64,000 nucleotides of DNA from Triatoma infestans (GCA_011037195.1 JAAEAF010003169.1:1-64000), one strand, 5' to 3'; counted from the first letter of the stretch, positions 1-10,611 are shown. Made by a program: numbers and translations. The notes: a model not told the origin generated them from the sequence alone.

Positions 1-254
1 CCAATATAGTGTCTACGTCTACTCCAATATAGTGTCTACGTCTACTCCAATATAGTGTCTACGTCTGTACCAATATAGTGTCTACGTCTGTACCAATATA
101 GTGTCTACGTCTACTCCAATATAGTGTCTACGTCTACTCCAATATAGTGTCTACGTCTACTCCAATATAGTGTCTACGTCTGTACCAATATAGTGTCTAC
201 GTCTGTACCAATATAGTGTCTACGTCTGTACCAATATAGTGTCTACGTCTGTAC
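1..254. repeat. 23-bp minisatellite, two unit variants
   Basis: About eleven head-to-tail copies of a 23-bp unit (core ccaatatagtgtctacgtc) run from the window edge to about 254. Units differ only in the leading tetranucleotide, tact or tgta. The variants come in blocks (tact x3, tgta x2, tact x3, tgta x3-4), not at random. The array is cut by the window start, so its full length is unknown. Confidence 0.95.
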
Positions 255-289
255 CAACAGACTCAGGCAGAGAATGATTAATATAATGC

Positions 290-560
290 AATTTTCTCGA
301 ATGTGAACTTTCTTGTAGAAATATGTAGAAAGTACCAATAATAAAGTGCAAACACATTTGAATTTTAACTTCTTAGATTTCTCAGAATCACCTAAAAACA
401 ATTTCGTCAGGAAAACGTAGCAAACAGAAGTGATTGGTTTATAGGAAATTCCTAGTTTCAAGGAAATCGTTGATACCCTTTTCGAGAAAACTGATTTTCT
501 TCCAATTTGGAATTCTATCAATGTTTCTAATGTCTATTAAAGAATAAAATACAACCATTT
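290..560 (-). repeat. Family M fragment
   Basis: Reverse-orientation match to the dispersed family M. It shows the blocks aaatcgttg...ttttcgagaaaa and ttttcttccaatttggaatt, followed by the tttctaatgt...atta block, which corresponds to the attagaagcattg landmark read on the other strand. Confidence 0.6.
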
Positions 561-561
561 C

Positions 562-1574
562 CGGTAGGTAACCGTAGACTTTATGAATTGACCAGTTTAG
601 TTGTAGATAAATTTTACCGTCAAGTGGCCAACTACATGGTATAATTACATGTAATAAATAATGTTAGACATATTACAAAAAGTACAATAATAGGAAAATA
701 TTTATCGTATGTAGATAACGTTGAATGGGATGAAATGGCAACAAAACGGGTTGCCCAGCGTGAGAGTCTATTAGCCTTAATTTACAAACATACTAGGTAT
801 GTTAGTGGGTGTCCAATACCTTACACCCACTTACACCCAGTGTCATCCAGTCTTACCTGCAGCAATAACCTCTACAGTAGACCAAATTTACTTTCACGAC
901 CGCCAGCCATTATCAATGATTGATCGATGAACTTTGACGTAATTAGGTCATACTGGTTGATCCCTATCTTAGCCGCCACAAGGTCGGCAGTTCCAAAGCC
1001 TAAGCCAGTTAAAAAAAGTCAGCCTTCAACACTAGAAAATCAACATCTGAGAAGTTAGAAATCAGCTCTCAAGAAGTCTAGAAATCACTTTCTAGAAGGA
1101 AATAGCTAATATGGGGCATAAGCATTCAACAGCTAAAAACTATCATCGAGGTGTCTATCAAAATGAACAACTCTCAAGAAGTTACCATACGCAGAAACTG
1201 CCAAGATGTAATCAACTGCCTTCATGTCACTGCGGTCATGAAGCTGGCCGCTTTTTACAGGCCATAGAGAGTTCTCTAAATCTAGCAAAATGGCTATTAG
1301 AATAAATAAGAATTCTGCCACACTCATCGCTTAACATCTCCTTAAGCCAACTCATAGCTCTGCACTCGGCTTCCCCCAATCTCTTTTGTACTCTACATTC
1401 TAGATCCTAGTGCTTTGGTTGTCAACATAGTAAAAGATTGATATCTATTATAAAGAAAAAAAATGATTTGCGGATAATAAGATTAATTTATAGCTCTTCA
1501 AGATAGCACCCACTGGATTTGCTTTTATACCCACACACTTCTCTAACATATTCATCATCTAACATTTTGATAAG
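562..1574. other. No recognisable feature
   Basis: AT-rich sequence. The longest open frames are 60-65 codons and overlap on both strands (for example around 1111-1327) without recognisable motifs. I see no repeat landmark or RNA gene here. Confidence 0.5.
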
Positions 1575-1850
1575 ATCTCAAAAGAAAGTTTCAAATAATT
1601 GGTTTCATATTCCAAACTCAAGAAATTATCTCAAAATTCAGGACAAATCGATGAAGCCGTTTCGAGACAAATTGCGGAAAAAATTAGTTGTTTCACTTCC
1701 GGTGACGAAATTTGATCGAAACCGTGGACCTGTCTCCTGCAATTTGTTTTTGTTTTTAAAAGGTTTTGTTAACACATTTGGAAAATCTTAAAATAAATAT
1801 TGCCGGAGAAAACTCATTTTCAAATATTTGCCGGTTCTCAAGACTTTCTC
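1575..1850 (-). repeat. Family M fragment
   Basis: Contains the reverse-strand blocks gccgtttcgagacaaattgc, cacttccggtgacgaaatttgatcgaaacc and gccggagaaaactc, in the order expected of family M, with many substitutions. Confidence 0.55.
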
Positions 1851-1859
1851 TTACAACTG

Positions 1860-2630
1860 ATTCTATTCTGTTTTAGAGCTCAGGGCCTCTCAAGGGCCCA
1901 CTGTGTGGCGAATCCACTTTTACATCAGCCCTGATCCATTAATGAATAAAGGCTAGAGCCTTGCGGTCATCTCGCCTAGGAATGGAATAATAGAGATGTA
2001 AGAATACAAAAAGGTAGGGAATTATGATTAACACCTCCAATCTGCAGTCCAAGACTAAAAGATCACAACCCACAAAGAAAAAGTTGTATTGGAGAATTTA
2101 TGTTTTTCATTCTCTGTCACTCTTTTTCAAAAAGTGGTTGTGATATCCCCACGATGCAGTTGAAGCTCTGAAGGAAAGAAATGATGGAAGAAAAGAATCC
2201 GCTCGGAGTGCGGAGTTGAGGATCCATCAGAGGAAACTAAGTTGGGATTAGGAAAGAAGCAGGTAAGCTCTATATCACGGGAATGGATAGGCATGATGTT
2301 GAGAGGTATCTTCGAAGTTCGAAGTACATAAGATAAATAACGCCAAACTTGAAAAATCATTATAATTTCCACAAAGCGGATCTGTGGTAGTCCATTTTGC
2401 GGTAATGTTTCAGAAGGAGGGAGATCTGTTCCATCAAATCTCTTCCTTAGTTGACTTTCCTCTCCCCACCAAAAAAGCGAGGCTCAATATGCATTAGCAT
2501 AGTGGACTCTCCAAAAGTAACCTGGAGTCCCTCCGTCCTACCACATTGCTCCTATTGAGAGCAGTATGGCCTCAAAAGTACTCCATATTGTTGTTGTGTG
2601 GCCTCAAAAGCAGTTCTTACTGTAGTCAAA
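1860..2630. other. No recognisable feature
   Basis: Mixed-composition sequence with no landmark I can assign. The phrase tatggcctcaaaagtactc and its near copy tgtggcctcaaaagcagttc lie about 40 bp apart near 2567-2620, a small local duplication. Confidence 0.4.
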
Positions 2631-2635
2631 GAAAG

Positions 2636-2945
2636 TGAAGAAAAAAAAAAATTAAAAGAACTTTAAAAAAATAAAATAAATAAATAAATAAATATATATA
2701 AATCGCAAATATTGGGAATGATGAGAATAATGGCAAACTACTAAGAAATATTAGTAAAACTAGAAACCCACTGCTTCTCAATAAGAACCACAGTGAGATG
2801 GGCGGCGGCAAGGGGTAGATAGGGCGGCCCGGCCGGTGGGTAGTACCGCACAGGGGCGCCAGACTGCGTCCCTTACATCCGTCAGTCAGTTCGTGGCGGT
2901 GCACCGCGCCGGGTCTACATACCTGCAAACTAGATGTTATACACA
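2636..2945 (-). repeat. GC-rich block with A/T-rich tail (possible retroelement 3' end)
   Basis: Between about 2795 and 2925 the sequence turns sharply GC-rich (blocks such as gggcggcccggccggtggg) inside an otherwise AT-rich region. Read on the minus strand, the GC-rich part is followed by an A/T-rich low-complexity run at 2636-2700, including repeated attt. That polarity resembles a SINE or LINE 3' terminus, but I do not recognise the family. The minus-strand open frame of about 106 codons spans the low-complexity tail and is probably spurious. Confidence 0.35.
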
Positions 2946-2974
2946 TCCTATAAAATAATGTCTATGAAGATATA

Positions 2975-3440
2975 TATTTTATAATCATTAAACAAAAATA
3001 ACCTACCACCTCCCGGACACTTTAAGAAATTTACCGACCCCCCCCTATACCACGAAAAAAAAAATATTTCGCCATAAAATTTATCATAATTTTTATTTTT
3101 GTTTGTTTTTAATTATGTCGTTAAAAAATGTTTGAATCTTTGTGGAAAAAGAAATAAATAAAATTCGAAATTGTGTGAAGTCGCGTGTGTAATAATGTGC
3201 CAGTGTGTGCGTGTGTTAATTATGTGTCATTTTAAATTTATGATGAATAACAACATTGATGTACTTTTCATAAATTTTCCAAAAAGAGTGGTAAGTATTT
3301 TTGTTTGTCATAAATTGTTTTTCAAAAAATAAAAATTAAATTATCGCTATAATTAATTTTTAGAGTATTTTTATTTATTTTCAGTATGATAATTTACAAA
3401 GGAATAATTTTTTTACCTTTCACTTAGACTAATGGCAAAA
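2975..3440. other. AT-rich spacer
   Basis: Very AT-rich, with homopolymer runs of C (near 3040) and A. No motif or open frame of interest. Confidence 0.5.
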
Positions 3441-4105
3441 GGAAGTATTGCGGTTGTACCAGATTTTCGAATTTGAGTTTTTACAGGAAATACATGTTTT
3501 GAGGTCCCCTGAGTCAAAAAAAGTGGTTTTTAGAAAATGGTCCATATCTATGTGTGCCTATGTGTGAATAGAATAACTCAAAAACGAAAAGTTGCAGGAA
3601 GCTCAAACTTGGTATTCCGTTTATTACTACACCGCACCAGACACGAAGATTTCGGGCAAAATCCATCGACCGGAAGTGTCACTTTATTGATTGTTTTTTT
3701 TTTTTAGATTTTCTCTAAAACGGAACCAACGGTTTTCCTTAAACTTGGTATATCAACTACATATACAAGGAGCTACTTTTATTTGAAACATTTCTCCGGG
3801 AAAATTCATTTCAGAAAACTTTTGATTGAGAGGTAGAGTTATGGTTTCCTTTAAAGTGCTATTGCAGTTCAACAACTTGCAATACAATTCTGTCAACTAA
3901 ATAATATTAATTTGAATCATATAAGTTGCCAAACTTCCCAGTTTGAAGAAAATCAGTTGAGCGGAAGTGCGTCTTTACTAAATAGGTTTTTCAATTTTTT
4001 GTGATTTTCTCCATAAAAATGCCAACATTTTTAAACACCAATAAGAATATTCCAAGTATGAAGAAAATTTGCCACTTCGTCAGTGTTTCACCCTAGATTT
4101 TTTTT
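3441..4105 (+). repeat. Family M copy, forward
   Basis: One of the clearest copies. It runs in order through ggaagtattgcggttg, aggaaatacatgttttgagg, caaaaacgaaaagttgcagg, aagctcaaacttggtattcc, atccatcgaccggaagtg, the gaaacatttctccgggaaaa block and a second gaagaaaatcagttgagcgg block. It ends in a degraded terminal motif (cagtgtttcaccctagattt). Confidence 0.8.
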
Positions 4106-4244
4106 TTAATTATTGTTTTATTAAAAAAAAAATCGGCTGTTTAAATGATAAATGAAACTATTGCCTTAAAAATAATAATAATTATATTTATTCTTCAAGT
4201 AATTAGATGACAGGGAAAAATGACACGCATCTATTGGCCCGATA

Positions 4245-5150
4245 AGGTAGTCCCCCTGAGTTTAGATAATTTTCGAAAATGATTTTATCCTAGAAATTTC
4301 TATCTTTTGAGTTCCCCTGAGTACGAGCAATTTTTTTTGTTTTTTTTTTTAGTGAATGGAATATGAGTACGAAGTGAGTGTAAATATCCCAAAAATGAAA
4401 ATTCGCCGCAAGTTAAAACATGATATTTTATGTAAGGTCTTGTCCACTGTATCTGACAGAAAGTTTTTTGGACTGTCAGTCCATCAACCGGAAATGCAAT
4501 TTTACTAAATGGCTTTTTTCTTGACTATTTTTTTAGTTTTTTCTCGTGATTTTCTCAAATCTGGCTCCTATGATTTATCTTTTTAAATATTCATATGCTA
4601 ATTATTATCAAATTGGCCAATCAGTTTTATTGGAAACAATATTTTTTGGGGGGCAGAAAAATTGATTTCAGGGGGTTGTTTGGAAAGGGGGATGAGTACT
4701 TTAGGCGGCTGCCCCTAAAGTGTTATTTCGGTTTATTGTCCAATTCTACCGCCAATATGATGTTGATGAGAACTAAATTACCTTGTAATATTCCTAGTTT
4801 AGTAAATATCGCTAAGTGCAATTTTCTGAACGGTTTCTCTTTTTTTTTCCAGTTTCCCTCGATTTGGCTCAACACCGAAACCGGCGTGTTTCTTTACACT
4901 AGTTGTGTACTTGTATATAGTAATTACTCATCTGAGAACTTTGTTTTAAAAAACATACTTTTTTAAAAATTGTTTTAGGGTGGTTCGGGTATATGTTGAG
5001 ACTTGGACGATTCATTATGGAACAAGGTGTACACATTAATAATATTGAAAAGTCAACTGAACAATTAGTGAACATTCCAAGTTTGAAAGTTTGAACTATA
5101 GAATTGCAGCAAGAGAAAGTGGTGTGAGTGTTTCACACCAGATTTTTGTT
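4245..5150 (+). repeat. Family M copy, forward, with intact terminal motif
   Basis: Contains gagttcccctgagtacgagc, the ccatcaaccggaaatgca block and later sub-blocks. It ends in a well-preserved terminal motif at about 5113-5148 (gtgtgagtgtttcacaccag). The 123-codon open frame inside (4595-4966) is low-complexity repeat sequence and not a credible protein. Confidence 0.7.
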
Positions 5151-5217
5151 CCAACTGTAAATAAAATAAGAGAAAGTAAAAATCTGGGGTGAAGCACTTA
5201 CACGAATTTCTCTTACT
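5113..5217. repeat. Palindromic junction of two family M termini
   Basis: The forward terminal motif at 5113-5150 is followed after about 30 bp by its near-complete inverse at about 5180-5217 (aaaaatctggggtgaagcac, then tttctcttac). The two arms could form a hairpin of about 35 bp. This is where two M elements meet tail to tail. Confidence 0.8.
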
Positions 5218-6016
5218 GCAGATTACAAGATTTAAGTAACAAATTTATTTGTCTTCACTTTTATATCAATTGGTGAATCTGAACTTAATAAAATGACTTT
5301 TTTGATGAAACCATACACTAAGTTAAATTTGCCCTCTAAACTTCATTAAATGAACTTTCTTGGAAAAAAGTTATCGACAAAAGTGATAGGTCTGTGAATT
5401 CTTAGTTAGTATATCAAATTTAAAGAAATCCGTCGGTACTTTTATGGTAAAAAACGCAGAAAAATGCAAGACTGTTCAGTAAAAACGCACTTCCGGTTAA
5501 CCAATTTTCTTCCAACTCGAAATTTCGGCAATATATTTAAATTCTAATTAATATTATTTAGATGCTAGAATTTTATATTAAACTGGAATATCGTTTTATA
5601 AGTGAACATAAACTCACCAATTTCCCAAAAGCCGCCGTAAATGAATTTTCTCAGAGAAATATTTCAAATAAAACTTACACCTCATAATATAAGTAATTGA
5701 TAAAAGTTTATAGAAAATCGTTGGAGCCTCTTTCGAGAAATCGCAAAAAAGTGAAAGAAAAACATTCAGTAAAGTGGTACTTCCAGTCGAGCAATTTTGA
5801 CTGATAACCTACTGTCGGGTCCCATGGTGATACCTAAACGAAATATCAAATTTGAACTTTCTACGATTTTTCGTTTTTGACTGTTCACATACATACACAA
5901 AACACAAATGCCATTTTCTAAAAACCGCTTTTTCGAACTCAGAGGACCTCTAAACGTATATTTCCGGTGAAGACTCGATATCGAAAAATTGGTATGATTG
6001 CAGTACTTCCGATTAC
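5181..6016 (-). repeat. Family M copy, reverse
   Basis: Starts with the inverted terminal motif and runs backwards through the ttcttggaaaaaagttatcg, cacttccggttaaccaattt, gtacttccagtcgagcaatt and tgatacctaaacg blocks to tttccggtgaagactcgata and gcagtacttccg. With the preceding forward copy it forms a long inverted pair. Confidence 0.75.
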
Positions 6017-6300
6017 ATTTTTGATACAATAATACTGATAATTAGCTAAAGTGAATATACAATAAAACAAACACATATGTAGTTACAAAGATGGCAAACC
6101 TATTTTGTTAAGAAGTTCAAAATTGAATTTATTTTTCTTTAATTCCAGCCCATTATTTATTTTGGTAATTATAAAAATAAAATATACATCACTTTAACAA
6201 GATATGCACACTAATATTGTGGCAAGCTGGCCAAAAAAAAAAATACTAATTAGCATCTGTGAAAAATACACATGCTAGGTTTTGTAAAATTTAGAATGAT
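6016..6300 (+). repeat. Direct repeat X, copy 1
   Basis: About 270 bp that recur in the same orientation at 6876-7150. Shared blocks include aaagatggcaaacctatttt, ttcaaaattgaatttatttt and attgtggcaagctggccaaa. Substitutions and small indels show the duplication is not recent. Confidence 0.85.
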
Positions 6301-6439
6301 AAATGACTGTTGTTTTTGTCAGTCAGAGAGAGTTAACTCTTGGATAGAAATAAGAAGCAAGTGGGTTTTCTTAGATTGTGTTGTAAGTCAGATATAGAGT
6401 TAACTTGAGGTTGAATTGTGCTTTTGATATTATGTAGAC

Positions 6440-6690
6440 ACGTTTCAAATAAAAGTTATATCTCTTAATATGTGTTATTGGTATGCCATATTAATAAAAC
6501 AATTGGGACCGTTCTCGAGAAAATCACAAAAAAAAAAGAGAAATCTATTCAGTAAAATGGTACTTCCGGTTGAGGAATTTTAACAGATACTATACTGTCG
6601 GATTCGATGTTGATAACCAAGCCGAATGTCAAGTTATAATTCTTCTACGATTTTTCGTTTTTGAGCTGTGAGTTCACATACATCACACTA
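6440..6690 (-). repeat. Family M fragment
   Basis: Shows, in reverse orientation, gtttcaaataaaagttatat, gaccgttctcgagaaaatca, gtacttccggttgaggaatt and tacgatttttcgtttttgag. It lies between the two copies of direct repeat X. Confidence 0.7.
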
Positions 6691-6875
6691 AAATATTCAT
6701 ACAACTACAAATTTAATGATTAACGACAAACATACATATTTTCACCACAAAAATAATAAGATTAAAAATATTTAATTGAACGATAAATTATACAATTCCA
6801 ACGATATCGCATGTGCATTCATACTTCGGTTAGGTTAAATGTAAATTGCTTTTGATGTGCAGTTTTTGTATACCA

Positions 6876-7150
6876 TTTTTGATATAATAGTACTGATAAT
6901 TAGCATAAGCTAATATACAATAAAATAAATACATATATAGTACAAAGATGGCAAACCTATTTTGTTAAGTAGTTCAAAATTGAATTTATTTTTGTTTAAT
7001 TGCAGTCCATTGATCAATACATATTTTGGTAATTATAAAAATAAATTAAAATATAAATCACTTTAATAAGATAAGCATACTAATATTGTGGCAAGCTGGC
7101 CAAACATATTTTATAATAACCATATGGGAAAAATACAGATGCTAATTTTT
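6876..7150 (+). repeat. Direct repeat X, copy 2
   Basis: Second copy of the repeat at 6016-6300. The pair sits 860 bp apart and each copy borders a reverse-oriented M segment, so the M-X unit may have duplicated as a block. Confidence 0.85.
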
Positions 7151-7159
7151 GTATAATTT

Positions 7160-7610
7160 AAAAGAAAAAAAATAATCTGGTGTGAACGACTTTCTCTTAC
7201 TACGAAATGGCAAACTTTCTCCTACTCTTACAATATCCCTATTAGTGTTTAGTGCCTTCGGCATTTTTATGGAGAAAATTACAACAAAATGAAAATTCCA
7301 AAAAACCGACAGTTTGATATTCTCCTCTAAAACACGGCTCCCGTATATATCCTATTACAATCAATATTTCAATTAAATGGTAGATCTTATTGGGCAGCAG
7401 ATATGTGAACTGTAAAAAAGAAATGGTAGGAGCCATTTTTCGAGAAAAGTGTAGGGGGGAATATAGATAAATCCATTCCGTAAAATGGCACTTCCGGATT
7501 TATCGATTTTGTTGACCAAAACTGTTTTGTGTCAGATAAAACTGGTATCATCTAAACGAAATGTCTGTTTGTAATTTCTGCGATTTTCCTCAAGAAATGA
7601 GACATATTAA
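7160..7610 (-). repeat. Family M copy, reverse half
   Basis: Begins with the inverted terminal motif (atctggtgtgaacgactttc, then tcttac) and runs backwards through the M blocks to ctgcgattttcctcaag. With 7840-8212 it makes an interval of about 1.05 kb bounded by inverted terminal motifs. Confidence 0.7.
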
Positions 7611-7839
7611 AAACTTAATTTCGAAATTATAACTCGTATACTTCGAAATCTTTAGTGGAAGAAATTTAAACGGAATATAAAATTCTGAAATTTTCGGCGA
7701 TCTTTGTTTTGTTTTTATTTCAATTAGGTAAATTATGGTTCGAAACTATAAGTTCAACAAAATCGTTCCATTTGTACTACCTATCCAAAATAACCGCAGT
7801 CCAAAGTGGTCCTTAGAAGCACAGTCTAGTGATTCCTTC

Positions 7840-8212
7840 AACTTATCCGGTGATACCCGGTCCATGGTTGACCGATGTTTTTAACAGCGTTTTGAGTGAA
7901 CAGTTTTTTTTTGGTTTTCTACGATTTGCTCCATAAAAACACCGATGCATTTCATTGAATTTGTTATACTAACTATGAATTCAGAGAGCTCTATAACTTT
8001 TATTTATAACTTTTCCCAAAAAAGTTCATTTAAAAAAGTTTAACAGGAAAAGGGCCAGTATACTTTCTGCAAACAAGTCATTTAATTAAATTTAAATTCA
8101 CTCATTGTTATACAATTGAAGACAAGTAAACATTTTGTAAAAAAAAAATGCAATTATAGTAGCTGCAGTAAGGGAAAGCCGTTTGAGTGTTTCACGCTAT
8201 TTTTATTTTCGA
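7840..8212 (+). repeat. Family M copy, forward half
   Basis: Forward M blocks (ccatggttgaccgatgtttt, ctccataaaaacaccgatgc, cttttcccaaaaaagttcat) end in a terminal motif at about 8172-8205 (gtttgagtgtttcacgct). Confidence 0.65.
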
Positions 8213-8221
8213 GATATTTTG

Positions 8222-8223
<2 letters not shown>

Positions 8224-8255
<32 letters not shown>
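8224..8255. repeat. (CA)n microsatellite
   Basis: An uninterrupted CA run of about 31 bp. It sits in the position of the GT/CA tract internal to family M. Confidence 0.95.
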
Positions 8256-8256
<1 letters not shown>

Positions 8257-8276
8257 TAAATAAAAGTAAAATTGAA

Positions 8277-8565
8277 TATGTGAAAGGGTCCGCAATACTG
8301 GATAACATCTGGTATTTATACGCCGTAGCATGCATATTGATTTTCTTCCTGACCGGTTTCAGATTTTCATCCATCGTCAGAACTAATTCACCAAGTTTGG
8401 GTAGAGAGTTCACTTCAACGTAATTATACTCAAACGTGTGAGTGTAACAGAAACATTATGTTGAAGTGAACTCTCTACACGAACTTAATGAGGTTGCTCT
8501 GACGATGGATGAAAATCTGAAACCGGTCAGGAAGAAAGTCAATATGCTATGAGGGATAAAATACC
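8277..8565. mobile_element. Foldback (long inverted repeat) element with 15-bp target-site duplication
   Basis: The interval is bracketed by a perfect 15-bp direct repeat, aaaagtaaaattgaa, at 8262-8276 and 8566-8580. Inside, the left arm (about 8310-8425) and right arm (about 8462-8563) are imperfect inverses. Both contain ctgaccggtttcagattttc or its complement and agagttcacttcaa or its complement, separated by a loop of roughly 35 bp. The duplication length would suit a target-primed or foldback insertion. It encodes nothing. A diverged relative lies at 44340-44600. Confidence 0.85.
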
Positions 8566-8624
8566 AAAAGTAAAATTGAAGCATTTCTTTTACACTTTCT
8601 TATTGCTGTCAGAGATATACTTCT

Positions 8625-9190
8625 AGATCTCTATAATATTAATATACGTTAGAAGTATTGATAGAATTCCAATTTCGAAGAAAATTAGTTAACCGGAAGT
8701 GCGATTTTACAGAATTGGTTTTGATTTTGTTTTTTAATTTTCTCGAAAATGGCCCAATGATTTTCTTTAATCCTGGAATAGTCCATGGCTGAACAGTTGG
8801 TGAACGTGTCACATTTATTTGAAACGTTTTTCCAGTAAAATTCATTTTAGGTGCTTCTGACCTTTCTGTGTCTTCAGATGGCTGGCCCTGCCTTTTGGAC
8901 TACAATGTAATCACTTCAATTACTTTCGGCTGTGATTTTCCTAGGAGAATTAATAATATTTTGGGGTTTCAGTAGCGTTAAGCTTTCCTTTTGAGTATCA
9001 ATTCCATACAATGTATGGTTCTACCACTTATATATTAATTTACAGTAGAAGCGTTGCTAAAATTCCAAATTTGAAGAATATAGGTGAATCCTAGTGTGAT
9101 TCGTGCAATTATTTATGAAATTTCTCGAAAACGGCTACAATGATTATTGCCAAGTGAACAGTTCATGAACAAAACACATTTATTTGTATA
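8625..9190 (+). repeat. Family M copy, forward, 5' part of a split copy
   Basis: Shows gaagaaaattagttaaccgg, aagtgcgattttacagaatt, the ttatttgaaacgtttttcca block, ggactacaatgtaatcactt and the start of a second sub-repeat at 9060-9185 (tttctcgaaaacggctac). It breaks off at the LTR at 9195 and appears to resume near 10832. Confidence 0.75.
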
Positions 9191-9194
9191 GCTA

Positions 9195-9415
9195 TGATTT
9201 AACAACAAAATGAATGATTTCGAAAAACGTAAACTTAGAAAATTATTTATCCTTTAATCAACAAAAGTTCATATTACATATAACTAGGCAATCATAAACA
9301 CAAGGTAATCATAAAAAAAAAACAACAAACATAAGGTACATCTAAAGATAGTAGGCCGCCATAAGCGTAACTTAACTGGCGGGAGTTAGACTGCAAGCCA
9401 GCCACACATATATTG

Positions 9416-9463
<48 letters not shown>

Positions 9464-9468
9464 TTACA
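9195..9468 (-). mobile_element. LTR (3' LTR of the minus-strand element)
   Basis: Aligns with 10330-10564 over its whole length, sharing atgaatgatttcgaaaaacg, gtaggccgccataagcgtaa and gttagactgcaagccagcca. On the minus strand the repeat begins TGTAAATA and ends TTAAATCA, giving TG...CA ends. A CA expansion at 9417-9452 makes it longer than its partner. Confidence 0.8.
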
Positions 9469-9479
9469 ATTAATAAAGT

Positions 9480-9640
9480 ATTTACTATCACGACGAAATC
9501 CCCAACCTTATATTTCCTAGGAGTCTTATGTCTTTTATCGAAATAAATTTTATTGGCATCTTGGTTATCTTTAATTATTTTAGCCGCCTTATTCCTATAT
9601 TCCTCTAAATTACTATCCTTCACGTTTAAATTCTCCAAAT
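9480..9640 (-). pseudogene. LTR retrotransposon integrase C-terminal fragment
   Basis: A minus-strand frame encodes a stretch with the typical end of a Ty3/gypsy-type integrase: an EEYRNKAAKII helix, then NKIYFDKRHKTPRKYKVGDF, the conserved tract preceding the chromatin- or DNA-binding tail. Only this tail is present. The open frame then runs out into the LTR, where it translates CA repeats and is meaningless. It is directly joined to gag-like sequence upstream, so protease, reverse transcriptase, RNase H and the integrase catalytic core are missing. Confidence 0.75.
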
Positions 9641-9649
9641 ATAGTCTTA

Positions 9650-10256
9650 AGAAATCTTAGCATATACAAACTGCTCCAGATCATTTCAGTGCATAATTCT
9701 AGATAGTTCTTCGAATTCTTCAATTCAAACTCAACTGAGAAATTATCTATCTCCATTGAACGGCCGTATACTGTCTTGAACATCCTTAAATGTCATGGTA
9801 GTAGACCTAAACACAGGAACATTCGCAGTCGCACACTTTGCGATACTCTCATCTCTTTCTTCTTCATTGTTAACACATTCCAGATTCATCTTCTTCTTCT
9901 TCTTTCCGGATTAACACATTCAGATTCATCGTCATCTCTAATTAACAAACTAAGTCGATTAAACTGTTTAATAACCTTTCCGAGATTTCTTCAAAGGTAC
10001 CATCGAAGTCTATGCCTAGAATGTTACTAATTAAACATAACTCACCCTGCTTCATATATTCTTTAATCCAATCAATTTTATTTTTGTATTCATTCGAGAG
10101 TTTCTTAAAGTGAAAACCCGTGAACTTACAAAGTCTACTTCTCTTATTTCTGTTTCCCTCTTCTTCGAAAACAAATTTATGAAAGGCCAGTATAGTTTTC
10201 AACTTGGCATTCAAAATGTTTGTTTTAATAAAATTATTGTCTTCTAACTTTTCCAT
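9650..10256 (-). pseudogene. LTR retrotransposon gag fragment
   Basis: The gag frame starts at an ATG at 10256, about 73 bp inside the 5' LTR. The first 100 or so residues include a segment (near DGTFEEISERLLNSL) resembling the SAP-like or helix-extended start of some gypsy gags. After a frameshift the region around 9800-9740 reads TFKDVQDSIRPFNG, the conserved start of a gag capsid domain. Further degraded frames give an EEFEELSRIM-like helix. Stops and shifts make it non-functional. Confidence 0.65.
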
Positions 10257-10329
10257 ACCTACTGATTAACTTCACAATTAAAAGTTTAAATTAGGTATCT
10301 TCAATACCCCTCACCTGAAATTGTAGGTA

Positions 10330-10564
10330 TGTTTTAACAACAAAATGAATGATTTCGAAAAACGTGAACTTAGAAAAATATTTATCCTTTATTCAACAAA
10401 AGTTCATAATACATACAACTAGGTAATCATAAACACAAGGTAATCATTAAAAAACAAAAAACATAAGATATTCTAAAAGATAAGTAGGCCGCCATAAGCG
10501 TAACATAACTGGTGGGAGTTAGACTGCAAGCCAGCCACCATTGCCACCTATATATATATTTACA
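10330..10564 (-). mobile_element. LTR (5' LTR of the minus-strand element)
   Basis: Partner of 9195-9468, about 235 bp, with ends TGTAAATA...TTAAAACA on the minus strand. The whole element, LTR to LTR, is only about 1.37 kb. I could not find a clear target-site duplication or assign the primer-binding site. Confidence 0.8.
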
Positions 10565-10611
10565 ATTAATGAAATTAAAATAAAACAATTAACAAATACT
10601 CCTACATTTGA

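Noticed and set aside
4595..4966. 123-codon open frame
   Set aside because: Falls entirely in a family M copy, and the sequence has no counterpart frame in other copies.
5113..5217. Rho-independent terminator or microRNA hairpin
   Set aside because: The hairpin is explained by two repeat termini in inverse orientation; no bacterial context and no evidence of processing.
8192..8423. Overlapping open frames across the CA run at 8224
   Set aside because: They translate CA repeats plus the foldback element.
9372..9480. C-terminal extension of the integrase fragment
   Set aside because: These codons are LTR sequence including a CA microsatellite, so not part of the protein.
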